DNA of 64,000 nucleotides from CAIZGX01 sp044239865 (GCA_044239865.1 JBIIAO010000004.1:62001-126000); one strand, 5' to 3'. Counted from the stretch's first letter, positions 1 to 8,891 are shown. Numbers and translations: made by a program. Notes: generated from the sequence alone by a model not told the origin.

Positions 1-2
1 CA

Positions 3-2081
3 AGCCGCATTCGAAATAACTCCCTGGAGTTAACCGGTATCTATAGTGATATGCTTATTCAAACACAAGCGCAAAAGAATTGGAATTGGACAAGGAACTA
101 TTCCATGAAGTATGATTTAACTAAGAACTTTAAAACAGATTTCACTGCGAGCAACATTGCCTTAGTCGGAGAGCCCCGCGGAGTAATAAATAAGAACGAT
201 GTTGATTGGTACGAGTCCTACAAAGATTCAGTTTGGAGTAATATTCAACATTTCGGCGAAACAACTACCTACAATCACAATGTAGGTGTCACCTATAAAC
301 TGCCGTTGGATAAATTTCCCTTATTGAATTTCATGAGTGCCGATGCGCGATATGGCGGAACGTTCAGATGGGACCGCGCACCCTTCACTCAAGACACTTT
401 GGGGAACACGATTCAAAACAGTCGACAAATTCAGTTGAATGCGCAGGGTAATTTTGAAACGCTCTACAACAATGTTCCTCGTTTGAAGCAGGCGTTAACT
501 GGAAAAAAACCTAACGCTGGTAAAAAAGATACCGGAAAGAAAGATGATCCAACGAAGAAAGATGGTTTCGGAGATGATTTAAAAAAGAAGGATAAAAAGG
601 AAAAAGTAGATCCTTTGGATGTTGCACTTCGATTCATTATGATGGTTCGCACGGTAAATGGAAGCTATACCAAGAATGAAGGGTTACTTCTGCCCGGGTA
701 CGCCAATAGCACGAGTGTTCTAGGTTTCGATGATCAATTTAATGGCCCTGGAATTGGATTCCTTGTAGGGCAGCAGAATACAGATTTAATGGGTAATCCA
801 ACAGGAAGGAATTTTGCAACAGATGCGGCGAGTAATGACTGGTTGGTGCAGCGTCAATCGTTGAATATTCAATACAACGAAACCTTCACAGAAACGTGGA
901 ATGCAAAAATGAATTTAGAGCCGTTCCGTTACTTCAAAGTAGAACTTTCAGCAACAAGACAAGAGGGTAAAAATTACAATTCGTTTTTCAGATATGATCC
1001 AACCATTGATGATTATACATTTCAGTCCCCAATGGAAACTGGAAATTTCTCCGCTTCTTTAATAACATGGAACACCGCCTTTGTTAAAGACGATAAAGAA
1101 AATAATTATGCGAGTCCAATATTCGATCAGCTCCTAGCGAATAGAAAGGAGATTTCTAGCCGATGGAACAATGAGACCTATCAATTGGCAAATCCTAACG
1201 ATTCGGGATACTACGACGGTTTTGGTTCACTTTCTCAAAATGTGATTATCCCTTCGTTTATAGCTGCATATACTGGACGTTCTGCAAGTGAAGTTGCTTT
1301 GAGTCCATTCGCAACAAAAGCGCAACCAAACTGGAAAATCACATACGATGGATTGACCAAGTTGCCAGCGGTGAAAAAGTATTTCAAACAGTTCAATGTC
1401 ACGCATAACTACCGTTCAACAGCCACGGCGTCCTATGTTACAAATTTGAAATATGAAGAGTTCAACAACCTACCTTCAGCAATTGATCAAAGTGCAGAGC
1501 AAAACTTCATTAGTCAACAACAAATAGGCACAGTAACACTTACAGAGTCGATGTCTCCTTTGGTTGGATTCGATATGACTTTAAAAACTAAAAAGGTTAA
1601 CGACCCATTAATTAAATTAGAATACAAGCGCGACAGAACGATTGCACTCGGGATGGCTAACTACCAAATTACTGAAACAAAGAGCAATAGTTTTGTTATA
1701 GGGTTGGGTTATAAGATTACCGAAGTTCCGAATCCTTTTGGAAGGAAAAAAGGCAGTAAGCTTCCAGTGAAACTTCTCGAAAAATCTACGCTAAACCTTC
1801 GTGTCGATTTCACCATTCGCGACAACTTTACTTTGATTAGAAAAATTGAAGAGCAACAAAACCAGGTCACAGCAGGACAGACCTTGTTTAGCGTTAAATC
1901 GAGCGCAGACATGGCAATTAGCGACAAGCTAACGCTTCGATTCTTCTACGACCATCAGATTAATAAGCCCGCTATTTCTACAAGTTTCCAAACATCGAAT
2001 ATTTCAACCGGTCTTGCGATTCGTTTCACACTGAACGGTTCAGGCGGATCGAATACTGCCCAGCCGCAAGGAGGTCAATAG
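3..2081 (+). CDS. sprA: SprA, T9SS outer-membrane translocon / gliding protein (C-terminal part, gene cut by left edge)
   Basis: The reading frame is open from the first bases of the window with no start codon needed, so this is the 3' part of a longer gene; SprA proteins are usually above 2000 residues and about 690 are visible here. SprA (Sov in Porphyromonas) forms the giant outer-membrane beta-barrel through which T9SS cargo leaves the cell. The opening segment (WNWTRNYSMKYDLTKNFKTD, then a GEPRG-type turn) and the repeated amphipathic strands up to the C-terminus match the SprA barrel as I know it. A Lys/Asp-rich low-complexity stretch (about 515-615 in DNA, KK/KD repeats) is probably an exposed loop. 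The protein ends in a Gly/Gln-rich tail. T9SS partners PorP, GldK, GldL, GldM and GldN lie at 19646-25655. Confidence 0.88.
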   Translation, partial: SRIRNNSLELTGIYSDMLIQTQAQKNWNWTRNYSMKYDLTKNFKTDFTASNIALVGEPRGVINKNDVDWYESYKDSVWSNIQHFGETTTYNHNVGVTYKLPLDKFPLLNFMSADARYGGTFRWDRAPFTQDTLGNTIQNSRQIQLNAQGNFETLYNNVPRLKQALTGKKPNAGKKDTGKKDDPTKKDGFGDDLKKKDKKEKVDPLDVALRFIMMVRTVNGSYTKNEGLLLPGYANSTSVLGFDDQFNGPGIGFLVGQQNTDLMGNPTGRNFATDAASNDWLVQRQSLNIQYNETFTETWNAKMNLEPFRYFKVELSATRQEGKNYNSFFRYDPTIDDYTFQSPMETGNFSASLITWNTAFVKDDKENNYASPIFDQLLANRKEISSRWNNETYQLANPNDSGYYDGFGSLSQNVIIPSFIAAYTGRSASEVALSPFATKAQPNWKITYDGLTKLPAVKKYFKQFNVTHNYRSTATASYVTNLKYEEFNNLPSAIDQSAEQNFISQQQIGTVTLTESMSPLVGFDMTLKTKKVNDPLIKLEYKRDRTIALGMANYQITETKSNSFVIGLGYKITEVPNPFGRKKGSKLPVKLLEKSTLNLRVDFTIRDNFTLIRKIEEQQNQVTAGQTLFSVKSSADMAISDKLTLRFFYDHQINKPAISTSFQTSNISTGLAIRFTLNGSGGSNTAQPQGGQ

Positions 2082-2135
2082 TGGTTTAGTTCATCTTTTG
2101 CATTAAACTTTCAGACTTTTACTAGGTCTTAATAT

Positions 2136-2143
2136 TAAATTTG
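2136..2143 (+). promoter_or_regulatory. Possible -7 box for the VTC gene
   Basis: TAAATTTG fits the Bacteroidota -7 consensus TAnnTTTG and lies 26 nt before the TTG start of the next gene. No clear TTG (-33) element is found at the expected distance, so the call is weak. Confidence 0.33.
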
Positions 2144-2169
2144 TGTTAAGTTCGTAGGAGATTATAATT

Positions 2170-2922
2170 TTGAGCCCAATAGAACAAATAGTGCAGCAAT
2201 TCACCCCGATTTCATTAGAAGAAATGGACGGAGTGGAATTGATGAATCGAACAGATACCAAATTTGTAGTGTCGTTGGATCAGCTTCTCTCAATATTAGA
2301 TGAGGTTAGAAGTACCTATCGAATTCTCGAAGTGAATAATATTCGATTCAGTCAGTATGAAACGTTGTATTATGACACCGATGATTTTCTATTCTACACC
2401 CGTCATCACAACGGAAAGAAGAATCGTTGGAAAATTAGAAAGCGCTCGTATGTAAATAGCGAAATGAGTTTTCTTGAATTGAAATTCAAAACAAATCGCG
2501 GTAGAACTCAAAAGCAACGAACTGGAATTCCAGAAATAGGAATGGAGTTAAACGGGGACGAGGAAAAATTTATAGGGCGTAAAGCCGGAATCGATTTCCA
2601 TTTGTCCCCTCAAGTAAAGAATAATTTCACACGGGTAACTTTAGTAGAGCCAAGCCTACCTGAAAGAATAACGATTGATTTACAACTTTCTTTCGAGTGG
2701 AATAAAATCGCAAAAGAACTGAAGCAAATCGTTATCGTTGAAGTAAAACAAGAAAATAGAAATCGACTCTCACCATTTGTTCAAGCACTCAAAAAAAGAC
2801 ATGTTCGTGAAGAGAGTATAAGTAAATATTGTTTAGGAGTGGCTATGCTTGTACCTTTCGTGAAGAAAAATAATTTCAAGGAGAAATTAATTAAAGTGAA
2901 TAAACTAGAATCAATAAAGTAA
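2170..2922 (+). CDS. Polyphosphate polymerase (VTC) domain-containing protein
   Basis: This 250-residue protein resembles the VTC domain, the tunnel-shaped catalytic fold that makes or binds polyphosphate. Visible family features are RTDTKFV near residue 28, YETLYYDTDD followed by a basic strand (KNRWKIRKRSY), an E-L-K-F-K strand near residue 103, and a C-terminal IVEVKQ strand. It has no signal peptide or membrane segment. The start is TTG: AGGAG at 2156-2160 sits 9 nt upstream, while the first ATG would cut into the domain. The DUF4956 membrane protein begins 4 nt after the stop, a pairing common in bacteria, so the two probably act together at the inner membrane. Catalysis is inferred from the family, not shown. 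Confidence 0.8.
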   Translation: MSPIEQIVQQFTPISLEEMDGVELMNRTDTKFVVSLDQLLSILDEVRSTYRILEVNNIRFSQYETLYYDTDDFLFYTRHHNGKKNRWKIRKRSYVNSEMSFLELKFKTNRGRTQKQRTGIPEIGMELNGDEEKFIGRKAGIDFHLSPQVKNNFTRVTLVEPSLPERITIDLQLSFEWNKIAKELKQIVIVEVKQENRNRLSPFVQALKKRHVREESISKYCLGVAMLVPFVKKNNFKEKLIKVNKLESIK

Positions 2923-2926
2923 GATC

Positions 2927-3619
2927 ATGATAGATACCGTTAATGCGATTTTTTTGCAGTCAGATTTTGACCCCATGGGAGGAATGAAATTTATTCATCT
3001 GGAGGATTTCCTAGGACTGATTATTCGTTTGTCTGTGCATATGCTTTTCGTGTTGCTTTTAGTTCGGGCAATTTATTATCCAATTGCCAAGAGAAAAGAT
3101 TTCTTATTTACCTATCTGCTTTTCAGTTTAACTATTTTCCTCATGTGCTTCATGTTGGAAAGTGTAAAACTTCAAATGGGATTCGCACTTGGATTATTCG
3201 CTGTATTCGGAATTATTCGATACAGAACAGATGCTATTCCAATTAAAGAAATGACCTACTTGTTCGTTGTCATTGGAATGTCTGTAATGAATGCATTAAT
3301 AAACAAGAAAATTTCCTTGGTGGAATTGTCTTTTGCAAATCTTGCTATTATAGGCGCAACCTACGGTTTAGAGCGTGTATGGTTGTTGCGCCATGAAGCG
3401 CAAAAGATTATTGTATATGAAAAAATTGACCTAATTAAAGTAGGAAGAGAAGAGGAAATGAAGGCAGATATTGAAGAAAGAACGGGCATCAAAGTAAACC
3501 GATTCGAAATAGGGAAAATCGATTTTCTTCGTGATACAGCATTGATTAAAATTTACTTCTTCGAAGACGAGCAAGGAAATCAAATGGACGATTCCTTCTC
3601 AGGGAACATCAACGTATAA
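2927..3619 (+). CDS. DUF4956 domain-containing inner-membrane protein
   Basis: The 230-residue protein has about five hydrophobic segments (roughly residues 32-50, 60-78, 85-100, 108-125 and 132-147) followed by a soluble C-terminal domain of about 80 residues, as in DUF4956. The conserved motif is the third segment running into FGIIRYRTDAIPIKEMTY. Its biochemical role is unknown. It follows the VTC gene by 4 nt and must be co-transcribed, so it is a candidate membrane partner or channel for polyphosphate handling. It converges on the NeuB gene with only 5 nt between stop codons and no visible hairpin. Confidence 0.8.
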   Translation: MIDTVNAIFLQSDFDPMGGMKFIHLEDFLGLIIRLSVHMLFVLLLVRAIYYPIAKRKDFLFTYLLFSLTIFLMCFMLESVKLQMGFALGLFAVFGIIRYRTDAIPIKEMTYLFVVIGMSVMNALINKKISLVELSFANLAIIGATYGLERVWLLRHEAQKIIVYEKIDLIKVGREEEMKADIEERTGIKVNRFEIGKIDFLRDTALIKIYFFEDEQGNQMDDSFSGNINV

Positions 3620-3624
3620 AGTAA

Positions 3625-4677
3625 TTAGCTAAACATATTCCAGCGCAATACGTCGTCTTCAGCGATGTCTTGCGCTGTTTGTTTTCCAATCAATTGTGAA
3701 ATATCTTTCGGTGAAATTCCACTAGCAGGGCGCTTCCATGTTAGATCTTCGAATGTTACAACGTGCCCTTTAGGCATTGCGTTCGCAGCCACTAAACTTC
3801 TTCTTGCATTTGCACGCGCTGGGGCTTCGTCATCAATTGCAGTTAATTCAAATCCACCCAACAATTCAACAGTTCTATCCATACGTGAATGGAAGTGCTT
3901 CAAATCTTCCTTATCCATCGCATGGTAATGATCGTTACCCGGCAGGGTCTTGTCATGTGTGAAGTGTTTTTCTAATACTGTTGCGCCCAATAGGGTCGCA
4001 ACCTCTAACGTATGCATATCCCTTGGAAGCGTATGATCGCTATAACCAGGAACTGCTTGCGGATAGGTTGAAATCAAATCCTTAATCATTCCCAAATGCG
4101 CATTCGGATCGGGTGTTGGATAATTCAACACGCAGTGCATCAAGCAGAGCTTGTTTCCATGTTTTTCAATGGTCTCAACCGCCTGCTGAACTTCCCATTT
4201 ATAGGAAGCTCCTGTGCTGAGAATTATGGGCTTTCCAAACTTACATTGGTGCTCTATGAAAGGAAGATTCGTAATGTCTGAACTGGAAATTTTATAAACG
4301 CTCATTAAATCGTTCAAGAAGTTGGCACTCTCAACATCGAAAGCAGTGCTCATAAATTCTATCCCAACCTCTTCGCAATAGCGAGCTAGTTGCTCGAATT
4401 CTTTCTTCCAGAATTTGTCGTATTTCTTGAATAATTCAAACTGACTGCGTGTAGGTTCTTTGGTAATGTCCCAATAATAAGGACTGTCTTTGCTTGCAAT
4501 AGTTTCAGCCTTATAAGTCTGAAATTTTATCGCATTTGCACCACCTTCGGCAGCTTCGTCAATGAGTCTTTTCGCTAGGTCCATAGAACCTTCGTGATTC
4601 ACACCGGCTTCGGCAATAATGAAAGGACGAACGATTTTTTTCGAATCGTAAGTATAAAGAAAATCAGTTAGACTCAT
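3625..4677 (-). CDS. NeuB-family nonulosonic (sialic-type) acid synthase
   Basis: NeuB enzymes condense phosphoenolpyruvate with an N-acetylated hexose (ManNAc or relatives) to make sialic, legionaminic or pseudaminic acid. The 350-residue protein has the N-terminal TIM barrel opening with FIIAEAGVNHEGS, then KFQTYKAE, a KISSSDITN strand, GYSDHT and EKHFTHDK (metal and substrate residues). A C-terminal SAF/antifreeze-like domain (about 290-350) carries RRSLVAA and KRPASGISP. It is full length and lies 3 nt after the stop of the M20 amidohydrolase, so the genes are co-transcribed. No CMP-sugar synthetase or epimerase is in view, so the exact product cannot be assigned. Confidence 0.85.
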   Translation of the reverse strand: MSLTDFLYTYDSKKIVRPFIIAEAGVNHEGSMDLAKRLIDEAAEGGANAIKFQTYKAETIASKDSPYYWDITKEPTRSQFELFKKYDKFWKKEFEQLARYCEEVGIEFMSTAFDVESANFLNDLMSVYKISSSDITNLPFIEHQCKFGKPIILSTGASYKWEVQQAVETIEKHGNKLCLMHCVLNYPTPDPNAHLGMIKDLISTYPQAVPGYSDHTLPRDMHTLEVATLLGATVLEKHFTHDKTLPGNDHYHAMDKEDLKHFHSRMDRTVELLGGFELTAIDDEAPARANARRSLVAANAMPKGHVVTFEDLTWKRPASGISPKDISQLIGKQTAQDIAEDDVLRWNMFS

Positions 4678-4680
4678 AGT

Positions 4681-5862
4681 TTATTTTAATTCTTGAATGG
4701 CATGCCACGCAAGCAAGCCCATTCCAATTTTTAATGCGTTTTCGTTTATTGCAAATTTACTATTATGAACCGGAGCGGTCAATGTGCCGTCTTCATTCGA
4801 CGTACCTAGGCGGTAAAAGCATCCGGGCATTTGCTGTGAATAATAGGCGAAGTCTTCCGCAGTGGTTCGCATGTCCAAGTCAATCACATTGTCTTCACCC
4901 AAATAATCTTTCGCTTGCGCTATAGCTCGTTCCGTCAATTCAGGATTGTTGTACACCACAGGATATCCTTTTTCAATATGGAAGTCAATGCTTCCGCCCA
5001 TTCCTTCAACCAATCCTTTTGAAAGTGTTATAATTTTTTCATGTGCTAGTGTTCGCCACGATTCTGAAAATGTGCGGAAGGTCCCTTCCAATTTCACTTC
5101 ATTCGGAATAATATTCGTCGCGCCGTTTCCAATTATTTTGCCGAAGGAGAGAACAGTGGGCATTTGCGGATTGCTCCATCTGGAAACCACTTGTTGCAAA
5201 GCGATAAGTACATGCGAAGCGATTAGAATAGGATCAATGCACTGGTCAGGCTTCGCGCCGTGTCCACCTTTTCCTTTGATCGTAACATATAGCTCGTCGG
5301 TTGAAGCCATGTATGCACCTGCACGATAACCAACCTTTCCTGCAGGCAATTCAGGAAAAACATGTTGACCGAAAATTCCGTTTGGTTTATCGTCTCGAAA
5401 TAATCCGTCTTTCATCATCAATAATGCGCCACCCGGCAGCACCTCTTCTGCAGGTTGAAAAACGAGAGTGACTAAACCGCCCCAATGTTCTTTTGTTTCA
5501 TTCAAAATTTTCGCAGCTCCAAGCAAAGACGCTGTGTGCACATCGTGACCACAAGCGTGCATAACACCGTCTACTGCACTTTTAAACGGAAGATCATTGT
5601 CTTCAGTAATGGGAAGTGCATCCATATCTCCGCGCAATGCAATGGATTTGCTGGAGGAAAGATGTCCTTTTATTTCTGCACGAATGCCATATCCTCCGAT
5701 GTTCTCGGTATAGGGAATTCCCCATTCTGTTAGGCGTTTGGCAACAAATGCGGAAGTGTTTTTTTCTTGATAAGAAAGTTCCGGATTCGCATGAATGTAT
5801 CTGCGCATGGAAACAATTTCATCGAAATATTTTTCTGAAAGTTCTTTAATTAACTCTTTCAT
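4681..5862 (-). CDS. M20 family amidohydrolase (N-acyl-amino-acid / hippurate hydrolase type)
   Basis: The protein of about 393 residues has the M20D layout: ALRGDMDALPI, MHACGHDVHTA with metal-binding His residues, QPAEE, and the dimerisation domain around GGHGAKP. The C-terminus holds a TTAEDFAYY motif. Members cleave N-acyl amino acids or release free acid or amine from amidated substrates; the substrate here is unknown. I chose the ATG at 5862, which overlaps the upstream stop as ATGA, rather than the in-frame TTG three codons earlier. It sits between a DUF4258-like protein and a NeuB synthase; a link to amino-sugar deacylation is possible but only inferred. Confidence 0.85.
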   Translation of the reverse strand: MKELIKELSEKYFDEIVSMRRYIHANPELSYQEKNTSAFVAKRLTEWGIPYTENIGGYGIRAEIKGHLSSSKSIALRGDMDALPITEDNDLPFKSAVDGVMHACGHDVHTASLLGAAKILNETKEHWGGLVTLVFQPAEEVLPGGALLMMKDGLFRDDKPNGIFGQHVFPELPAGKVGYRAGAYMASTDELYVTIKGKGGHGAKPDQCIDPILIASHVLIALQQVVSRWSNPQMPTVLSFGKIIGNGATNIIPNEVKLEGTFRTFSESWRTLAHEKIITLSKGLVEGMGGSIDFHIEKGYPVVYNNPELTERAIAQAKDYLGEDNVIDLDMRTTAEDFAYYSQQMPGCFYRLGTSNEDGTLTAPVHNSKFAINENALKIGMGLLAWHAIQELK

Positions 5863-6242
5863 GGTGCGCAATCACATTTGGTTTTTTCTCCTTCGCGACT
5901 CGCTTCTGCAACAGTTACTGTAGAGTCGGTGCAGAGTATGATATAATTCACGTTGTTGTGTGAAAGGAAATAACGCTTCGGATTGTTCTGTGCATCTGAC
6001 TTCGAAAAATCTACTTCACCTTGCCATTTCGCAGATTCGAAATTCTCCATTGAAATTCCTTGACAATCCATGCGGCATTTTCCGTGGTTTGAAACCAAGG
6101 TTCTTGAAGATTGAATCTGTTTCATGATTTGTTTTCCTGGAAGCCATCCCAACCAATCGTAGTTTGGGAACATCATAAATACAAGCAAACAACCAATGGT
6201 TAGGCCAGTTGCAAAAAGTAAAAGTCTTCTTCGAAATTTCAT
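5859..6242 (-). CDS. Small membrane-anchored DUF4258-like protein
   Basis: Starting at the ATG before KFRRRLLLF gives 127 residues; an earlier ATG would add nine residues ahead of the basic n-region. One hydrophobic helix (about residues 6-25) anchors it, probably with the rest in the periplasm. The remainder shows a Cys-rich pattern, CRMDCQGIS and a terminal CDC, like the Bacteroidota DUF4258 pattern CRMDCR...IS...CxCP. The function of that family is unknown. Its stop overlaps the start of the M20 gene (ATGA), so translation is coupled. Confidence 0.62.
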   Translation of the reverse strand: MKFRRRLLLFATGLTIGCLLVFMMFPNYDWLGWLPGKQIMKQIQSSRTLVSNHGKCRMDCQGISMENFESAKWQGEVDFSKSDAQNNPKRYFLSHNNVNYIILCTDSTVTVAEASREGEKTKCDCAP

Positions 6243-6306
6243 GCTATTCAGATTCCCACAAAAGTGCATAAAATTTCCGAGTTAGCCATTAACTTAGTGG
6301 CCAATT

Positions 6307-6954
6307 ATGGCAATCATACAAACAAGTAATTTAACATACACCTTTTCCAAAGGACCGAACCTCATTTTCCCTTCGTTTCAAGCCGAGGAAAATAGCGAAT
6401 TGTTAATTTTGGGAAACAGCGGCACAGGTAAAACTACCTTACTTCATTTGCTAGCCGGATTGAGAAAGCCAACGTCAGGAGAAATTGAAGTGAATGGCGT
6501 GAAGTTGAGTTCGCTTAGCGGCGCTTCCTTGGATCGTTTTAGAGGGAAGAATATTGGTGTGGTGTTTCAAACGTCGCATTTTGTTCAGTCTCTTTCTGTC
6601 ATGGATAACATTCTTTTAGCGCCTTATTTTTCCAACAATAAAGTATCGAAATCAGATGCTGAAAAAATGTTGGACCGTTTGAATATCCTTTCGAAAAAAA
6701 ATAAAAAAACATCAACGTTGAGTGTAGGAGAACAACAACGTGTGGCCATTGCCCGCGCCTTGCTAAACAACCCTTCCCTAATTCTGGCCGATGAGCCAAC
6801 GAGCGCGCTTGATGATGAAAACGCGCGTGAGGTATTGAACTTACTGCGCGAGCAAACGCATGCCCTGAAAGCTGCCCTACTCATAGTTACTCACGACAAC
6901 CGATTGAAAGATGAAGTGAAGCAACACATCGAACTAACAGCTCCGAAACTCTAA
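6307..6954 (+). CDS. ABC transporter ATP-binding protein (LolD/MacB type)
   Basis: The 215-residue nucleotide-binding domain has Walker A GNSGTGKTT (near residue 37), Q-loop VVFQTSHFV, signature LSVGEQQRVAIARAL, Walker B LILADEPTSAL and an H-loop VTHD. The best family match is the LolD/MacB group, whose members pair with FtsX-like permeases that work mechanically rather than as import channels. The permease starts 12 nt downstream, followed by DUF3299, so the three form one operon. A TAACTTAG sequence at 6290-6297 resembles a -7 box with one mismatch. Confidence 0.87.
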   Translation: MAIIQTSNLTYTFSKGPNLIFPSFQAEENSELLILGNSGTGKTTLLHLLAGLRKPTSGEIEVNGVKLSSLSGASLDRFRGKNIGVVFQTSHFVQSLSVMDNILLAPYFSNNKVSKSDAEKMLDRLNILSKKNKKTSTLSVGEQQRVAIARALLNNPSLILADEPTSALDDENAREVLNLLREQTHALKAALLIVTHDNRLKDEVKQHIELTAPKL

Positions 6955-6966
6955 CCACAATTCAAT

Positions 6967-8310
6967 ATGAAACTATTTTTTATTGCATGGAAAAATTGCT
7001 GGCAAAAGGCAGGAGCAACGACTTTATCGCTGTTACTGTTGTCGTTCGGAGTTGGTATCATCTCCATGATGTTGTTGTTGGAAAATCAATTGAGTGAAAA
7101 GTTCGACAAGAACATCAAAGACATAGATTTCGTTCTTGGTGCAAAGGGAAGTCCGCTACAATTAATTTTAGCTAACGTTTACCACATAGACGCTCCAACG
7201 GGAAATATTAAAGTTTCTGAAGCCCAAAGAATTATAAAAAATCCAACAATTAAAGAGGCCATTCCATTGGCATATGGAGATAATTACGAAGGTTGGAGAG
7301 TTGTAGGTACTACTGCGCGCTACGCAGAATTTTATGGTGTGAAATTGAAAGAAGGAAAAGTTTTTGAAACGCCTTTTGAAGTTACAGTCGGTTGTTATGC
7401 AGCGAAAGAGTTAGGATTGAAGTTAGGGCAGACGTTTAAGAGCAATCACGGTTTAGACAAGGAAGGCGAGGAGGAGGAAGGTCACGATCAATTATTCACA
7501 GTAGTGGGCATTTACGAGGCAAGTGGAACTGTGATTGATCGTTTGATTCTAACACCAGTTGAATCCGTTTGGGAGGTTCATGATCACGGCGAGCACGAAG
7601 AGTCTGCCCATGCCGGAATTGTTTCTGCCGAAGAACATGATGCTGAAGCTACTCATGCAGACCATACCGACGAGCACGCTGCAGAAGAAGGGCATGATCA
7701 CGCAGAAGACGAGCACGCTGCAGAGGAAGGACATGATCACGTAGAAGACGAGCACGCACATGAAGAAGATCGAGAAGTAACGGCTTACCTGCTCATCAAA
7801 CGTCTTCCAATGGCACCCATGATTCTGCCGCAGTTGGTGAAGAATACCAACATGCAATTGGCTCTCCCGGCTATTGAAATCAATCGTCTAAATGAGAATT
7901 TCGGAATAGGTATGAGCGTTGTGAAAGCTGTAGCTATTCTTATCATGATCATCTCTTTCTTAAGTGTATTCATTTCACTTTATAACGCTTTACGAGAAAG
8001 ACAATACGAATTGGCTATTCTCCGCACCTTAGGTGGTAGAAGAATTCAGTTGTTTATTCTTATTTTGTTGGAAGGATTCTTTATGGTTGCGCTCGGACTA
8101 ATCATTGGTTTAGTGCTGAGCCGTGTTGGAATAACCTTACTCTCAGACATGGCGAAAGACAGCTTCCACGATGAATTCAACGCCATGATTTTCCTTCCAC
8201 AGGAATATTATTTAGTTGGAATAACTTTGGGACTAGGTGTGGTGGCATCGTTGTTGCCTGCTTTGCGCGCGTTCTTTATGGACATTTCTAAAACACTTTC
8301 AAATGATTAA
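6967..8310 (+). CDS. FtsX-like ABC permease with a histidine-rich periplasmic loop
   Basis: The 447-residue permease has one N-terminal transmembrane helix (about 18-38), a large periplasmic MacB-type domain, and three C-terminal helices (about 310-335, 350-380, 408-430), as in LolE/MacB. Residues 205-265 are an unusual insert holding 15 His among many Asp/Glu, partly built of a tandem 13-residue repeat. Such runs bind Zn, Ni or Cu in many transporters. With its ATPase upstream and a DUF3299 protein overlapping its 3' end, the set resembles the Zrg zinc transport locus that I recall from Vibrio (ABC subunits plus DUF3299 proteins). Metal transport is therefore a good hypothesis, with lipoprotein release as the alternative. 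Confidence 0.8.
   Translation: MKLFFIAWKNCWQKAGATTLSLLLLSFGVGIISMMLLLENQLSEKFDKNIKDIDFVLGAKGSPLQLILANVYHIDAPTGNIKVSEAQRIIKNPTIKEAIPLAYGDNYEGWRVVGTTARYAEFYGVKLKEGKVFETPFEVTVGCYAAKELGLKLGQTFKSNHGLDKEGEEEEGHDQLFTVVGIYEASGTVIDRLILTPVESVWEVHDHGEHEESAHAGIVSAEEHDAEATHADHTDEHAAEEGHDHAEDEHAAEEGHDHVEDEHAHEEDREVTAYLLIKRLPMAPMILPQLVKNTNMQLALPAIEINRLNENFGIGMSVVKAVAILIMIISFLSVFISLYNALRERQYELAILRTLGGRRIQLFILILLEGFFMVALGLIIGLVLSRVGITLLSDMAKDSFHDEFNAMIFLPQEYYLVGITLGLGVVASLLPALRAFFMDISKTLSND
7669..7746 (+). repeat. Tandem 39-nt repeat coding for His/Glu-rich units
   Basis: Two adjacent 39-nt copies (7669-7707 and 7708-7746) differ at a few bases and encode DEHAAEEGHDHAE and DEHAAEEGHDHVE. A partial third copy starts at 7747. 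The repeat keeps the reading frame and could change copy number by slippage. Confidence 0.85.
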
Positions 8311-8842
8311 GTCAATCAAATTTCTAGCTTTTATTTTTTCTGGAATATTATTCTTGAATGCTTCCGAGGGAACAGAAAAATTGAAGGCGCATGCGTACAA
8401 GCGTGTTGAATTGGGAACCGTTCCAAGTGCCATTGTTCCTTATTTGCCGGAAGGGCAAGGGCCTATTGAAATCACGTGGAAAACGTTGTCAGATGTGACT
8501 TACAAAGACATGTATGTTCAGGAATTAGATGCATATTATTGGAAGCCAACTTTTGGAGCTTCTGTTAAAGCTGTTGCTGGAAAAGAAATCTTCATAACCG
8601 GATACCTTATTCCCGTAGATTATGATGCCGGGTTTTATGTAGTATCGAAATATCCCTACGCGAATTGCTTTTTTTGTGGTGGAGGAGGCCCTGAATCGGT
8701 GGTTGATTTGCGATTTGTTGGAAAGCATCGCAACTACAAAACAGATGAGCGTTTAACATTTAAGGGTAAATTGAAATTGAATGCCGACGATGTGTATCAG
8801 ATGAACTACATCTTAGAAGGAGCTACGGAATACACGCCATAA
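8303..8842 (+). CDS. DUF3299 domain-containing exported protein
   Basis: The start is the ATG at 8303, which overlaps the permease stop by 8 nt and gives a signal peptide (IKSIKFLAFIFSGILFLNA) and a 179-residue product; the longer in-frame extension upstream lies inside the permease. The mature part has the DUF3299 core, ITGYLIPVDYDAG, then YANCFFCGGGGPES with two Cys, and VDLRF. It is probably periplasmic and may bind metal through the CxxC-like cluster. Translational coupling to the permease indicates a shared role with the His-rich ABC transporter. Confidence 0.78.
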   Translation: MIKSIKFLAFIFSGILFLNASEGTEKLKAHAYKRVELGTVPSAIVPYLPEGQGPIEITWKTLSDVTYKDMYVQELDAYYWKPTFGASVKAVAGKEIFITGYLIPVDYDAGFYVVSKYPYANCFFCGGGGPESVVDLRFVGKHRNYKTDERLTFKGKLKLNADDVYQMNYILEGATEYTP

Positions 8843-8861
8843 TTATCCTTTATGTTGAAAT

Positions 8862-8891
8862 AAAAATGGCGACCATTCGGTCGCCATTTTT
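8862..8891. terminator. Bidirectional rho-independent terminator
   Basis: A perfect 13-bp stem (left arm 8862-8874, right arm 8879-8891) with a 4-nt ATTC loop has A-runs on one side and T-runs on the other. It can end both the DUF3299 operon (plus) and groEL (minus). Confidence 0.88.
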
